From assembly GCA_025330725.1 (NCBI GenBank), contig JAIWND010000015.1:434001-498000 (forward strand): 64,000 nucleotides of DNA, read 5' to 3'. Made by a program: the position numbers and the translations under genes. Below the pieces are notes generated by a model that did not search any database, was not told where the DNA came from, and was given only the letters and a program-made list of their open reading frames with translations. This stretch comes from Chlamydoabsidia padenii. Taxonomy: Eukaryota; Mucoromycota; Mucoromycetes; Mucorales; Cunninghamellaceae. Within the stretch, counting starts at the first letter, position 1; every line of letters starts with the position of its first letter. Positions 1 through 10,113 of this stretch are shown in pieces.

Positions 1-15
1 TATTTGGTTTTATAG

Positions 16-153
16 GACAAGTGTATTGCCAAGGTGAACAACAAGTTGGATCGCAGTGAAGAAGCTTGTTTGTCAAACTGTGTTGAACGATTCTTGGACA
101 CCAGTCTGTTTATTGTCAAGCGTTTGGAAGATATGCGTGGATCTGGCATGTAA
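16..153 (+). CDS. TIM8: Mitochondrial small Tim chaperone Tim8, terminal exon (5' end outside window)
   Basis: Small Tim proteins of the intermembrane space form hexameric chaperones (Tim8-Tim13) that carry hydrophobic precursors to the TIM22 translocase. The visible exon follows an acceptor (TTTTATAG) and encodes 45 residues ending ...FIVKRLEDMRGSGM. It contains the second half of the twin CX3C motif (CLSNC) within SEEACLSNCVERFLDTSLF, a stretch typical of Tim8. The second Cys of the first CX3C is DKC at the start; its partner Cys must lie in the upstream exon outside the window. Length and spacing agree with the family. A short 3' flank with a (CA)n tract separates it from the convergent REX1-B gene. 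Confidence 0.9.
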   Translation, partial: DKCIAKVNNKLDRSEEACLSNCVERFLDTSLFIVKRLEDMRGSGM

Positions 154-183
154 AATCGACAATAACAACACACCCCAACATAT

Positions 184-207
184 ATATACACACACACACA
201 CACACAC
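184..207. repeat. (TA)n/(CA)n microsatellite
   Basis: A short TATA run followed by about ten CA dinucleotides lies in the 176-bp gap between the convergent TIM8 and REX1-B genes. It is simple sequence in the 3' flanks with no coding potential. Confidence 0.9.
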
Positions 208-329
208 CTTCCCAACTGGTTATATAGACTTCAACCAATCAACCCCCCTCTTTATTGACATACATTCTTTTTTAAAAAATAAAATAAAAAAACACTATTG
301 TACATTTAAACTAGTAGTATCCATTGCCT

Positions 330-970
330 TTAATTATATGACAGATCCGTGATTTCTTGTCGTATTTCATCCCATATGTCTTGTATCGTATCCAATGTTT
401 GTTGTAAACTATAAACCTCAATAGTATGATGAGTTCCTTTGTCATAGTAGAATATGGTATGTGCTTCTTTTTTTATTACCTTTGTCTTGTCATTTCAGTG
501 GTGGCACCATAATCCTTTTCACCCATTTTAGATTCGATTGTATATATCTGTAGTTGAGCTGTCTATAATAAAATAAACAGTTACTATGTCATGTTTGCCC
601 TGTCACATGTTGTTTTGTCTCTTACCTTGGTCAGTTTGTCTTTTTCTGCCTGCTGTAATCGTCGAATCAGGTTGGATAGATCCGAGCGACCATGAGTCTC
701 AGAGAGATCCTTTTCCACCACTTGGATTTCCATAGACACTTCTTGGAATCCTTCTGTGACAATCTTGCAAATGGAATAGTATTGTTCAGGTGGGCACTTG
801 TCGTTAAGGTAGTCTTGGTATGCACTGTAAAAGTATAAAGCTCGTGTTAAGGAAGACACTTTTTTTTTTTTTACTTACTCGTCGAATTCTTGATACAATG
901 CTATACGAGTTTCTTGTGATCTCGTGAGGGATTTCAGGAGCGACAAGACACCGGATTCGTTTGATCCCAT
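330..970 (-). CDS. REX1-B (required for excision 1-B) domain protein
   Basis: Four exons: 879-970, 626-824, 562-480 and 408-330, about 150 aa. Phases match at every junction. The N-terminus (MGSNESGVLSLLKSL) leads into a helical repeat, EFDDAYQDYLNDKC, then LIRRLQQAEKDKL, then LTKTAQLQIY, then an acidic C-terminal helix (IQDIWDEIRQEI). This order matches the REX1-B / REX1BD family, named after the Chlamydomonas REX1 locus implicated in DNA excision repair; the molecular role is not well defined. The third and fourth exons are joined on the basis of phase and family-like sequence; they are the least certain part. The start at 970 is the first ATG. Only 165 bp separate it from the divergent BET1-like gene, so the two probably share a promoter region. 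Confidence 0.75.
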
Positions 971-1135
971 TTTTTCGAATTGTAAGGAAAAGAGAAAGTG
1001 GGAATATAAGCTTGTGCGTCAAAAAGAGGACATATTAAAGCGCCTCTTAAATAACTGAACGATTTCACACAAAATAAAAAAGTGTACGGGCAGTGGTGAG
1101 ACTATTCTTCTTCTTCTTCTTTTCAGCTTTACAAC
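971..1135. promoter_or_regulatory. Short divergent promoter region (REX1-B / BET1-like)
   Basis: 165 bp lie between the two divergent start codons. It includes a CT-rich run (TTCTTCTTCTTCTTTTC) just upstream of the BET1-like start. No classical TATA box is evident. Shared control is inferred from spacing only. Confidence 0.4.
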
Positions 1136-1780
1136 ATGTAAGTTAATGGATCACTGTATTCATATCACCATATTATGTGATAATACAAATATACTTTTGA
1201 CTAACCGTAAACTTGTTATATATATATATCAGGTCCGGAGGTGGCGGGTCAAAAAGGAAAGATGATGGGTATATCTTTGAACAACAAAACGATGTACGAA
1301 TGAACGAGCTCGGGTCCAAAATATCTGCTTTGAAGAACGTAGGTAACCTGCCAATATAGACTGAATTGACGGTTAATGGTATCTATCCTTTATGAATAGC
1401 ATTTACTTACTTGCTCTTTTTTTTTTTTTTACGCTCCTCCTTTTATAGATAACGATTGATATACATCAAGATGTGACCGAACAAGATAGACACTTGAACG
1501 AATCGGTAAGGAATGAGAACAACGACACTTTATATATTTTAGCTAATCAATATGTTTGGAGGGTTGTTAGCAAGGTATCTTTGATGGCTTTGGCAACAGC
1601 TTACAAAACTCGTTTGGAAGGATGAATCGGATGGTATCAAAAAGACATCAACGACAATTATGTTTATACGTGACAATTGCTTTAGGGGTTTTTTTTGTCC
1701 TGTATTATGGATCTGGTTTGATATCATGGTCCTCTTCTTCATCTTCTTCAGAAAAGGAAGTGGTACATGACGGTATTTAA
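1136..1780 (+). CDS. BET1: BET1-like Qc-SNARE (ER-Golgi vesicle fusion)
   Basis: Exons 1136-1137 (only AT of the start codon), 1233-1338, 1449-1505 and 1571-1780 give 124 aa. The spliced start codon is AT|G: the intron begins GTAAGT immediately after AT, and the next exon starts G TCC GGA. The protein has the Bet1 SNARE core (LGSKISALKNITIDIHQDV, then EQDRHLNES, then GIFDGFGNSLQNSFGRMNRM) and a single C-terminal membrane anchor (YVTIALGVFFVLYYGSGLI) followed by a short Ser/acidic luminal tail. Bet1 acts as a Qc-SNARE in fusion of COPII vesicles with the cis-Golgi. Every junction is in phase. SFT1 is the main alternative; the tail-anchored layout fits both. Confidence 0.85.
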
Positions 1781-2083
1781 AAAACAATGATGATTTGGCC
1801 ACTAGGGTTTATCATAATAGACATCTACACCCTTTTTTTAACATAACAATTAACATCTAGTATACTATTGCTATTACTAGTTTTATTTATTCGAAATAAA
1901 AATATATCTTTATTGTCTGTTATTATGCTATTATGTATGAAATGAAATGGAGGTCTTTGGCGGTGTTTGAATCGTTTTACTAGTAAGAATGAATCTCTTT
2001 TACTTGTTTTGTATATGTGTCTGGGGATCAATGGTATGATTTATGCTATTTGGTTTGAACATATACATATTCATTCCCCAGTT

Positions 2084-2495
2084 TGATTTGCCTGCCTTCC
2101 GGTATGGGTAACTTGAATTTTTCGTCGAATAAGCGGCGAATGAAATATCAGTTAGTATTATGTGGGAAGTATGTGGGTTTCCTTTTATTTTTCACTTATC
2201 ATTGGCCGAAGCCCCGTACCCATCCCTCTCAAAGGAGGGGTGCTAGCCATATTCTCATCCAAGAATTGACTGACAAGTTGTTGTTGTTTGTTAAAGGAAA
2301 AGAATTTAAAAAGATCTTTTATAATCAGATGATCATAACCCATGCATTGTCAAATTATAACCATCTTATACAGGACATTGGCCATCATAGTTCGCATTAA
2401 TGAGATGAAGCCTATAGGAAGCCACTCGGGCTAAAGTTTGCCCTAATCGACGAAAAATTAAATTTACACTTCCGGTATGAAGGCGGGAATTGAAT
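2084..2495. repeat. ~410-bp element with inverted termini (MITE-like)
   Basis: The left end (about 2088-2133) and right end (about 2444-2490) are imperfect inverted copies. The best-conserved core is AATTTTTCGTCGA followed by WTA. It is extended outwards by TAAnTTnAAT and a GCCTTC/GCCTGCCTTC block. The interior has no domain-like ORF, only an open frame of 105 codons without similarity I recognise. I see no clear target-site duplication. The right end carries GGCGGGAATTGAA, which resembles the recurrent upstream motif described in the findings and sits about 160 bp upstream of the kelch gene. Confidence 0.55.
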
Positions 2496-2647
2496 TTCCA
2501 ATTCCAAAAAGAACGGTGTCAAGTGGGTCTTCCCCCCCCCCTTTTTTTTTGTGAAAACCTTGGTTGCATGATCAAAGAAAGATACCTTCTTTCTTTCCTC
2601 TTTGTTTACTTTTATTCATAAAACCACCCAAAAAATCATCCTTGCTG

Positions 2648-5092
2648 ATGATTTTACTCTTGATACTTTTTTACAGCCTATTCTGGTTAGATAACTGCAA
2701 CGCATATAAACCAATCAACAGATTTGGACACTCCGCCGTTTTGGTCAACAACAGGTATAAATTTTTCGCACTCTTAATTTTTTTTTTTTTTTTTTTTTTT
2801 TACTTCTTTCTCCTTTTTAATTTCTTCCCATTTTATTTTATTGTATAGTATATACTTTTATGGTGGAGACACAGCAGTTGCAACCACAGCTGATAGTCCA
2901 CAATGGATATCCGATTTAGCCATCTTACCGATCGACGTGCCGTATGCCCTTACTCGAATCCCTTGGAAATCTTCTTCAGGACCACAAAAGTCTCTGGGTG
3001 GTCCTACTGTTTATTCTCACGTTGGATTTGCTGGTGGACATAACGATGGTAATATGATTCTTATTGGTGGTGTCACCCCGGACAATAACTTGACAGACGA
3101 AGCCACTGTCGCCTATACTTACGATTGTACTTTGGGTCGTTGGAACTCATTCACCCTTCCTCAAAATAACTACTTGAATCGACAAGGTGCTTTTGCAACT
3201 GTGGTGGGGAAAGGACAGGCTTATGTAAGTAGACTAGTTTTTTATTTTATTTTTAAAATATATATATATATATATATATATATGGAAGCTTGATATGATT
3301 ATAACTTTGTTTGAATAGATATGGGGTGGAAAACGGGCTCGACACCAAAGATACAACAACTCTGCGGCTCAATTACCTTCAACCATGTATCGGCTTGACT
3401 CACTCTATCCTTCCAACTCTACCATTATCACCTCACCACTTCCTGATCCTCCTTTACGCTATTCTCATACACAAACACTTGTAAATGGGCAATTGATAGT
3501 CATTTTGGGTGGATTCGATGGGTTGACGGGCGACTCTGTATCGTTAGCGGACATTTGGACATTTGATACTATCTCTCATCATTGGAATCAGGTGACAGCT
3601 ACTTTGGATAAAGAAAATAAACCTGCCAATCGAAGCTCCCATAGTGAAGTCCTCATGTCTGATGGTACCTCTATATTAATGTGAGTGATATTAATTTGTA
3701 TATTGTATATATAATATTTGTCCTTAACTAACTTTATATTACTCGGGTAGATATGGCGGGTACGATGGATATCATGTCTTCAATGACGTCGCTGTACTGG
3801 ATACAAGAATTTGGACTTGGACTCTAAAGAATACAAATGCTGTGGTACAAGGCCGAGCCGATGTAAGTCAATCGTTTGATAGAAAACAATACCTTTATTA
3901 ATCATCTTATTTATATTGTCATTGTCATTTCCTCCCTCTCAAGCATACAGGTAAAGTGAATTCCTTCTCTTCTCACCTGAAATAGAATCGATGATCCCAA
4001 GACTGCCTTCTAACATGCCTTTTTATTTAAAAAGCTACTTTGATAGGAAATAATATGATTGTGGCATTTGGATTTACTGGTGTATCAACCTCTTTGACTG
4101 TCATGTCAGATGTAGAAGTCTTGGATATTACGACATGGAGTTGGACTTCCTATTATGTACCTTCCCCTGGATATCCTGGAAGCGGCGATACGCATGGTAT
4201 CAATGGTGGAGGTAATACATTGACATTACCTGGTACTCCTTCCATGGCAATAGTGGCAGGTGCTGTCACTGGTGGTTTGGTAGTCTTTATCTTAATCATT
4301 GTCGCCCTTTATATCTTTAACTTTCAACAGAAACAACGACACACTCCATCTTTACAATCTGCTCAAGACGCCCATGACACTATCAATGATGAATCAACTA
4401 TATTACCACCTTCAAACGACAATCATCATCACCATTTGGATCCATTTACTCGAACAATATCAAGATCACCTTCCTCTGCACCAACTCCACCAATTTCACC
4501 CATCTCACCTTCCTCACCTACATCTCCAGTTTCGCCCATATCATCCATCTCGGCACCACCTCATTTGGCAATCAATCATCATCATCAACAGCAGCAGCCC
4601 AGAAAACGCACCAATTCTTTACTTCCATCACCTTGGAAAGACTATCAATCTTCTCATTGGTTTGTCAAACGGGCATCGACTACTTCTGGATTACCTCACA
4701 ATACCACCACTCACTTTACAGTCAGCAAACCTGATGAACCTGGCGGATTTGAAAAAGCGGCTGTCATTCATCGTGCTATAACTGTTCCTGGGTCATCACC
4801 ACCACCACCACCACATATCTCTATAACACAACTAAAATACAAGTCATCGGAGAAGATACAAAATGACGGCAATCATCATGGGAATGATAAAGAAAATGGG
4901 AATATGGACTCAACGGACAAGACGAACGACAATATTGCAGGCGGTATTGATAATGATAATGATAATGATAATGGGTTTGATAGACAGGAATTCATTCTAC
5001 ATTCTGGTGAAATCTCTTCTGATCAAAATACGGTGGGTTGTGATAGTATTGGACACTCACCACTTGATAAAAATACCCCTCCTCTTGAATAG
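2648..5092 (+). CDS. Kelch-repeat single-pass membrane protein
   Basis: Exons 2648-2754, 2849-3224, 3319-3680, 3751-3862, 3944-3950 (7-nt microexon) and 4035-5092; about 673 aa. It has an N-terminal signal peptide (LLLILFYSLFWLDNCNA). Kelch blades follow, recognisable by GHSAVLVNN, YFYGGD, IWGGKR, LGGFDGLTG, YGGYDGYH and HTATLIGNN. One membrane helix comes next (IVAGAVTGGLVVFILIIVAL), then a long Ser/Pro/His/Asn-rich cytoplasmic tail. Such proteins in Mucoromycota are plausible cell-surface beta-propeller adhesion or sensing proteins; the ligand is unknown. An in-frame ATG at 2564 would extend the N-terminus by 28 residues, but the start at 2648 gives a better signal peptide. The microexon CATACAG restores the kelch motif GRAD-HTATLIG. 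Confidence 0.85.
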
Positions 5093-5501
5093 TCTTTTAC
5101 CTTTTATCCCCTTATTTATCACTGTTACTATTAACCACTCGTTTTTATTATCATATTATCATTTGTTATATATTTAGCATTATATAAACTTCTTGTACTT
5201 CTCTCCATTACAACAATAAAAACCTGCTTATCGGACGTTAAATTAATGTGCTATAAATTGTCCTTTTTTTTTCTTTGTTTGATCCTTTTTCTTCCTCTTC
5301 TTCTTCTTCTCCTTCTCCTTGATCTCCTTCCTATTTTTATTTTTGCATATATACTTATCTTGAATGCACACAACTATAAACGTTGGGCTTATTACTATAA
5401 TTGATCTGTTTACCTCTACCATCTTGCCTTCATAATTCTCTTCATCTATTTATATATCTATCCAACTACATATTGACTACTTACATTATATAACTATAAC
5501 C
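5093..5501. other. Intergenic: kelch 3' end and zinc-cluster gene promoter
   Basis: It holds an AATAAA at about 5214, probably the kelch poly(A) signal. A CT-rich microsatellite (about 5275-5330) and AT-rich sequence lead to the next start codon. I see no coding or RNA gene. Confidence 0.6.
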
Positions 5502-8250
5502 ATGGACAACTCTGCACCAACCAAGAAACGGGAATCGACAAAAAAGACTGACTCATCTACTGACAAGCGAGGCAAACGATACAAGGTGGGACGGGCCTGT
5601 TACTCCTGTCGAATCAAAAAAATAAAGGTAGGTACTAAAATAGATACCCTACCCATTGACCCTTTTTTTTTTTTTTGCCCCTTCCCTTCCGCGGGAACTC
5701 ATCACTTTTTTTTTTTTTTTTTATATATATATTATCATTTTTGGTGCTAGTGCGATGGTCTTCAGCCTTGTATGCAGGTAATATATCTTAAAAAAGATAA
5801 GAGACAACAGGGACTATCTACTAACATAACTTGATACTACTTACGATCTATCTTTCATAGTGCAAAGGTAACAATGATCATCACCATCGTACTCTCTCAT
5901 CTTACTCAATCTCTTTTGTGTATATTATAACATAGCCCGGCAGTTACCTTGTACATTCTCAGTCGATGGGGTTATGGACAAAGACGATATCACAGCCAAT
6001 GAAACTTCAACCACCACCAGCAAACTTACCACATCAACTCATCCAGCACGTTTTACGGATAATCAACCACAGACATCCGTCAAGCAAACAATCCGAAGCA
6101 GTATAGACACACACCAACAATTATTTGAAACCACGATCAAGACATTGGATCAGCTTTGTACCACTTGGCCCACCGATGAACAAGTATGGCATATCGACGA
6201 ACAACAACTTTTGGAACCGGATACCACCATCAACAACAACTCGACATTATCACAACTACTAGCACCACCGCCTGCATCGATCTCATGTCATCATCGCCAC
6301 TTGCCACCCAAGAAGATTCAAAGACAACTCATCCAACTGTATTATCAACACAAATATCCACTCTTCCACACCATACCTCAAGATCTATTTTTAGAACACT
6401 TTGAACACCAAGATTCGTCCATCTCACCTCTTTTACTCTTTGCCATGTATACCCATGCTGCTGCTGTCATATCAACGAATGTTATAGAAGGTGAGGAAAA
6501 GGCAAACGATTATTTTAATATGGCAAAAGACATATTGGACTCTCTTCTGCATGTACCTTGTCTCAGTACTATTGTGGCTCTTTGTCTCATGGCGCTGTAT
6601 GAACCCAAGCATGATGTAGATCATCATCACTCCAAATCTCTATTGTATGGTGCGATTGCTTTCAGGATGTGTAACCAACTTGGCTACGGACAACAACAAA
6701 TCAAATCAATACCTGGTGATCCTGACGGGCAGATATTGGAACTGCGCAAACGGGTGGTATGGAGCTGCTATTGTTTGGATAAGATCACCAGTATTTACCT
6801 CGGCGATCCTTGGATGACTCGGTTACAAGATATCATGGTGGATTTGCCTCGGTGTTTTTGGCCTAATGAAGATCAAGAACAAATGGAATGCTTTGTCGCT
6901 TTTATCAAGTTGATGCAAATGGCCGAACAGAGTCTCAAACCGGTGGAAGGCTCTTTTATGAATCATCAACAACATCAGTCTGTGCACGAAGAATCATATG
7001 CTCAACAATCGGATAATAACTTGACTCAATGGCTTCAGGTCTTACCTCTCCACTTGCATTGGACCCCTTTACCATCATCATCATCATCATCAAACGTATC
7101 TTCGATCACCACCACAACCACCACTTTATCACCACCACGTAATGCATGGATTGCTCACTTGCATTTATTATTCAACATGATTCAACACAGGATACTTTTA
7201 CCATTTGCCTCTCGGTCAAGTCATATATTACATCTACGATGCTTATCTGTAACTGATAATCTGACTCAAATCACTCGCCATTTATCGGAACAACCTGATT
7301 CAATTCTATCGTTTGCACTTACTGGGACGGCAATCAAGATGACTACTCGTGTCTATCTTTTAAACTGTGGGAATCAAGACAAGCGGATTGCCATGCATAC
7401 TCGATGTATGCTGAAATCGGGACTAGAATCATTATCAACATTACTGCAACAAGAACAACGATCTATTCCTGGTATGGACTCATTTTTATCTCGGGTAAAT
7501 GGTGCATTACAATTGGCAAGTAAACAACAATCAATAAGGGGATCTGCACAGACATCATCAATCAATCCTGATATCACCAACAATAACATCTTCCTTACTG
7601 GATCAGAACTCAGTGCGACAGACATCTTATCACAAGCTTTTGGCGCATCACCGCCTACTTCTTCCTCCTCCTCCTCCTCTTCAACACCATTATGGCACCC
7701 TTCTCAGAATAACAATGTCACCGATCATATATACCAACCATCACCACCATCTTCATCATCACCATCATCACAGCAACAACAACAACAACAACAACAGCAA
7801 TATCAAGTCGATCCCTTTGATTTTCTCGAATCACCTTCCGTATTGGACCAAGTTTGGAATCAACGAATGGCACCCTCCAGTGTCGATGCCTTATTATACA
7901 AATCTCGATTCTCAATGGAAGATCAACGGCAACAATACAATAGTACCAATGGTAGTGGTGGATTACTAATGAGTCATGCCAAATTGAATGACTGTAATTG
8001 GATGATGCGACACACAACAAAATGGGAAATGGATATGTCAACAAGTACAACAAAAGCCAACGATACAAGTTTCTTTTGGCCACTTGAACAACAAGATCAA
8101 CAATCCTTATTTACTCCACCTGCTGCTGAAAAGAAAACACAAGCCAATACAACCACATCAAGAGGCCAACAATATATGAACATTGGATTAGGGGTTTATG
8201 CATCTGCTCATCAACACCATCATGACGTTATTCGCCAACGTATGCCTTGA
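5502..8250 (+). CDS. Zn2Cys6 zinc-cluster transcription factor
   Basis: Exons 5502-5627, 5751-5777 (27 nt), 5861-5867 (7 nt) and 5936-8250; 824 aa. Splicing all four gives a perfect binuclear cluster, CYSCRIKKIKCDGLQPCMQC then KARQLPC, i.e. CX2CX6CX5CX2CX6C, preceded by a Lys/Arg-rich segment. The middle region (about residues 180-420) is the fungal-specific transcription factor domain: HYKYPLFHTIP-like segment, RMCNQLGYGQ, then RKRVVWSCYCLDK and SIYLGDPWM. The C-terminal part is Gln/Ser/Asn-rich, with polyQ near residue 650. The protein is nuclear and presumably binds CGG half-sites; target genes cannot be told. The zinc cluster is split by three introns, so unspliced or microexon-skipped mRNA would lose DNA binding. 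Confidence 0.92.
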
Positions 8251-8592
8251 CACATTATATCTAGATTACTTTATAGATTAGAATTAGATTAGTTATACAC
8301 ATTGTCTTTTAAAATTATTTTATGTAAATAAAAAATGGAGTCTTTTATCGAAAATAAATGTAGGGATTTGAAAATGCATGATTGGCGGAATTTGGAAATC
8401 GGCGTATACCCCTTGATTTCCCTCTTTTATGGACTTGATAGCACTATTGTCATTGACGAATACAAGTGTAACTAACTTTCTTATGCTCCTTTAATCCCCC
8501 CTGCAGCTTTACTCCTGACGAGAATATTATTCTGTATAAAGGGTCAATTACAAAGAAAAAAAAAACTACCTTCTCAATCCATTTCTCTCTTC
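8251..8592. other. Intergenic with upstream motif
   Basis: This is the 3' flank of the zinc-cluster gene (AATAAA at about 8327 and 8353) and the promoter of the GDSL gene. It contains GGGATTTGAAAAT at about 8373 and GGCGGAATTTGGAAATCGGCG-like sequence, relatives of the motif described in the findings, 190-220 bp before the next start. No gene seen. Confidence 0.5.
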
Positions 8593-9807
8593 ATGTTTCA
8601 TCCCTTGATTTATACAAGTCTCTTCCTACTTGCTATGTTGTGTGAAGCATCGGGTTTGACTCTCCATCAAACCTCTTTCCAAACTCTTTTTAGTTTTGGA
8701 GATTCTTACACTACTCAATATTTAGATTTACCTTCCAAGACTTACCCAAGTTACAATGATGTTTCCTCCACCAATGGCCCGAATTGGGTTCATTACTTGA
8801 CGAAGGCCGAAAACTGGACTGATTGGGATTTGGCATACAATAGTGCTCCCATTCAAAACGATTTAGTGCACCAGGTATGTACACGGGAAAAGGGATAATG
8901 ATTTCTTTTTTTAACCTGCTTTCTATTATAGAAACCCAAGTAAGTTATACCATTACTTTTTTGATGATCTACCCCCTTACTTGTTTTCTTTCTTTCTTCA
9001 AGTGTGATTGATGTTAACCAGCAAATTACCGAACTGTTCCCTCGGTACTTTTTGAAAGAGAACACTTGGTCACAAGACAAAACATTGTATGGCATTTGGG
9101 TAGGAATCAATGATGTGGGGCTTGTGTTGAGAAACTCGACTTTGTCTATAGCACCCCTGATGGATCGGTATCTTGAATTGATTGTAAGACAAAAAAAAAA
9201 TCGGACTTTTAAAATGCTGATCTTGCATGATTTTTCCTTTTACTATAGACCTTTTTATACAAACACAATGCAAGGAACTTTTTACTCATCAACATACCGA
9301 CTATTGAAAGAAGTCCTAAATGGAGTAGCAATAAAAAGACAATGTCCAGAGTACATGATTTGGTGAAAGGTAAAAAGAGAAAAGAGAGACATCGTATGAC
9401 TAGAATATTTTTAAACGCCGACATCTCCCTTCTTTATCAACAGAGTTCAACCAGAAACTTTTTGAAATGGCTCAAACTGTTTCCAAGTTTGACAATGTAC
9501 AGGTGTTCCATGTGGATGCTTGGTCAATCTTCACTCGTGTCCTGGATAATCCTGGTCAGTCGGGATTTAAAAATGTCACGGGCTATTGTCCCAATTGGCA
9601 CAATCCCGAGAAGAATGGCTGTTTACCCATTGACGAGTAAGAAGGGAGTTTGCTTTTTTTTTTTTTTTTTTTTTTCATAGTTAACTTTTTCTTATCGTTA
9701 TTTGATTTAGTTACTTTTGGTTGAATGAAATACATGCCACTTCCAAGGTACACTCACTCTTTGCCAATGAAATCCGGCAAACTGTGGCCTTGAATTCCAG
9801 CCAATGA
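8593..9807 (+). CDS. Secreted GDSL/SGNH esterase (CE16-like)
   Basis: Exons 8593-8874, 8932-8939 (8-nt microexon), 9003-9183, 9249-9369, 9444-9636 and 9711-9807; 293 aa. It has a signal peptide (LIYTSLFLLAMLCEASG). Block I is FSFGDSYTT with the nucleophile Ser, block III is GINDVG, and the C-terminal block is DYFWLNEIHATSKVH containing the catalytic His. The layout matches fungal carbohydrate (acetyl) esterases of the SGNH superfamily acting outside the cell. At the usual catalytic Asp position three residues before the His there is Asn (NEIH). Some CE16-type proteins may tolerate this, but it should be tested. All exon phases agree. The microexon AAACCCAA is supported by phase and by strong GTAAGT downstream. 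Confidence 0.85.
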
Positions 9808-10113
9808 TAGAACTCCAAAAATCAGTCACTCGGGGATAAGAGCGTTGTCTTTTTTTTTTTTCTTCGTTCTTCTTTTCTCTCTTCTTCTTCTCTTCCCAGC
9901 ACTTGTTACGTTATTACACTTGTACCTCACTATAGTCATCAATTTATTTATACTTATTATTTTATACAATATACCTTGTAATTCCAAACACAAATATATA
10001 GGTAGTGTACTTGCACATGACTTCGTGTGGCAACTTACCCTGTCTTCTTTGTCTCACTTTTTTTTTTTTTTTTTTTTTTTGTAAACCAGCCTGTCTCCAC
10101 TACGAACTAACTG
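9808..10113. other. Intergenic, T-tract rich
   Basis: It holds three long T runs (about 9851, 10061 and others) and AT-rich sequence. This is the 3' flank of the esterase and the promoter of PAT1. No gene or RNA recognised. Confidence 0.5.
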
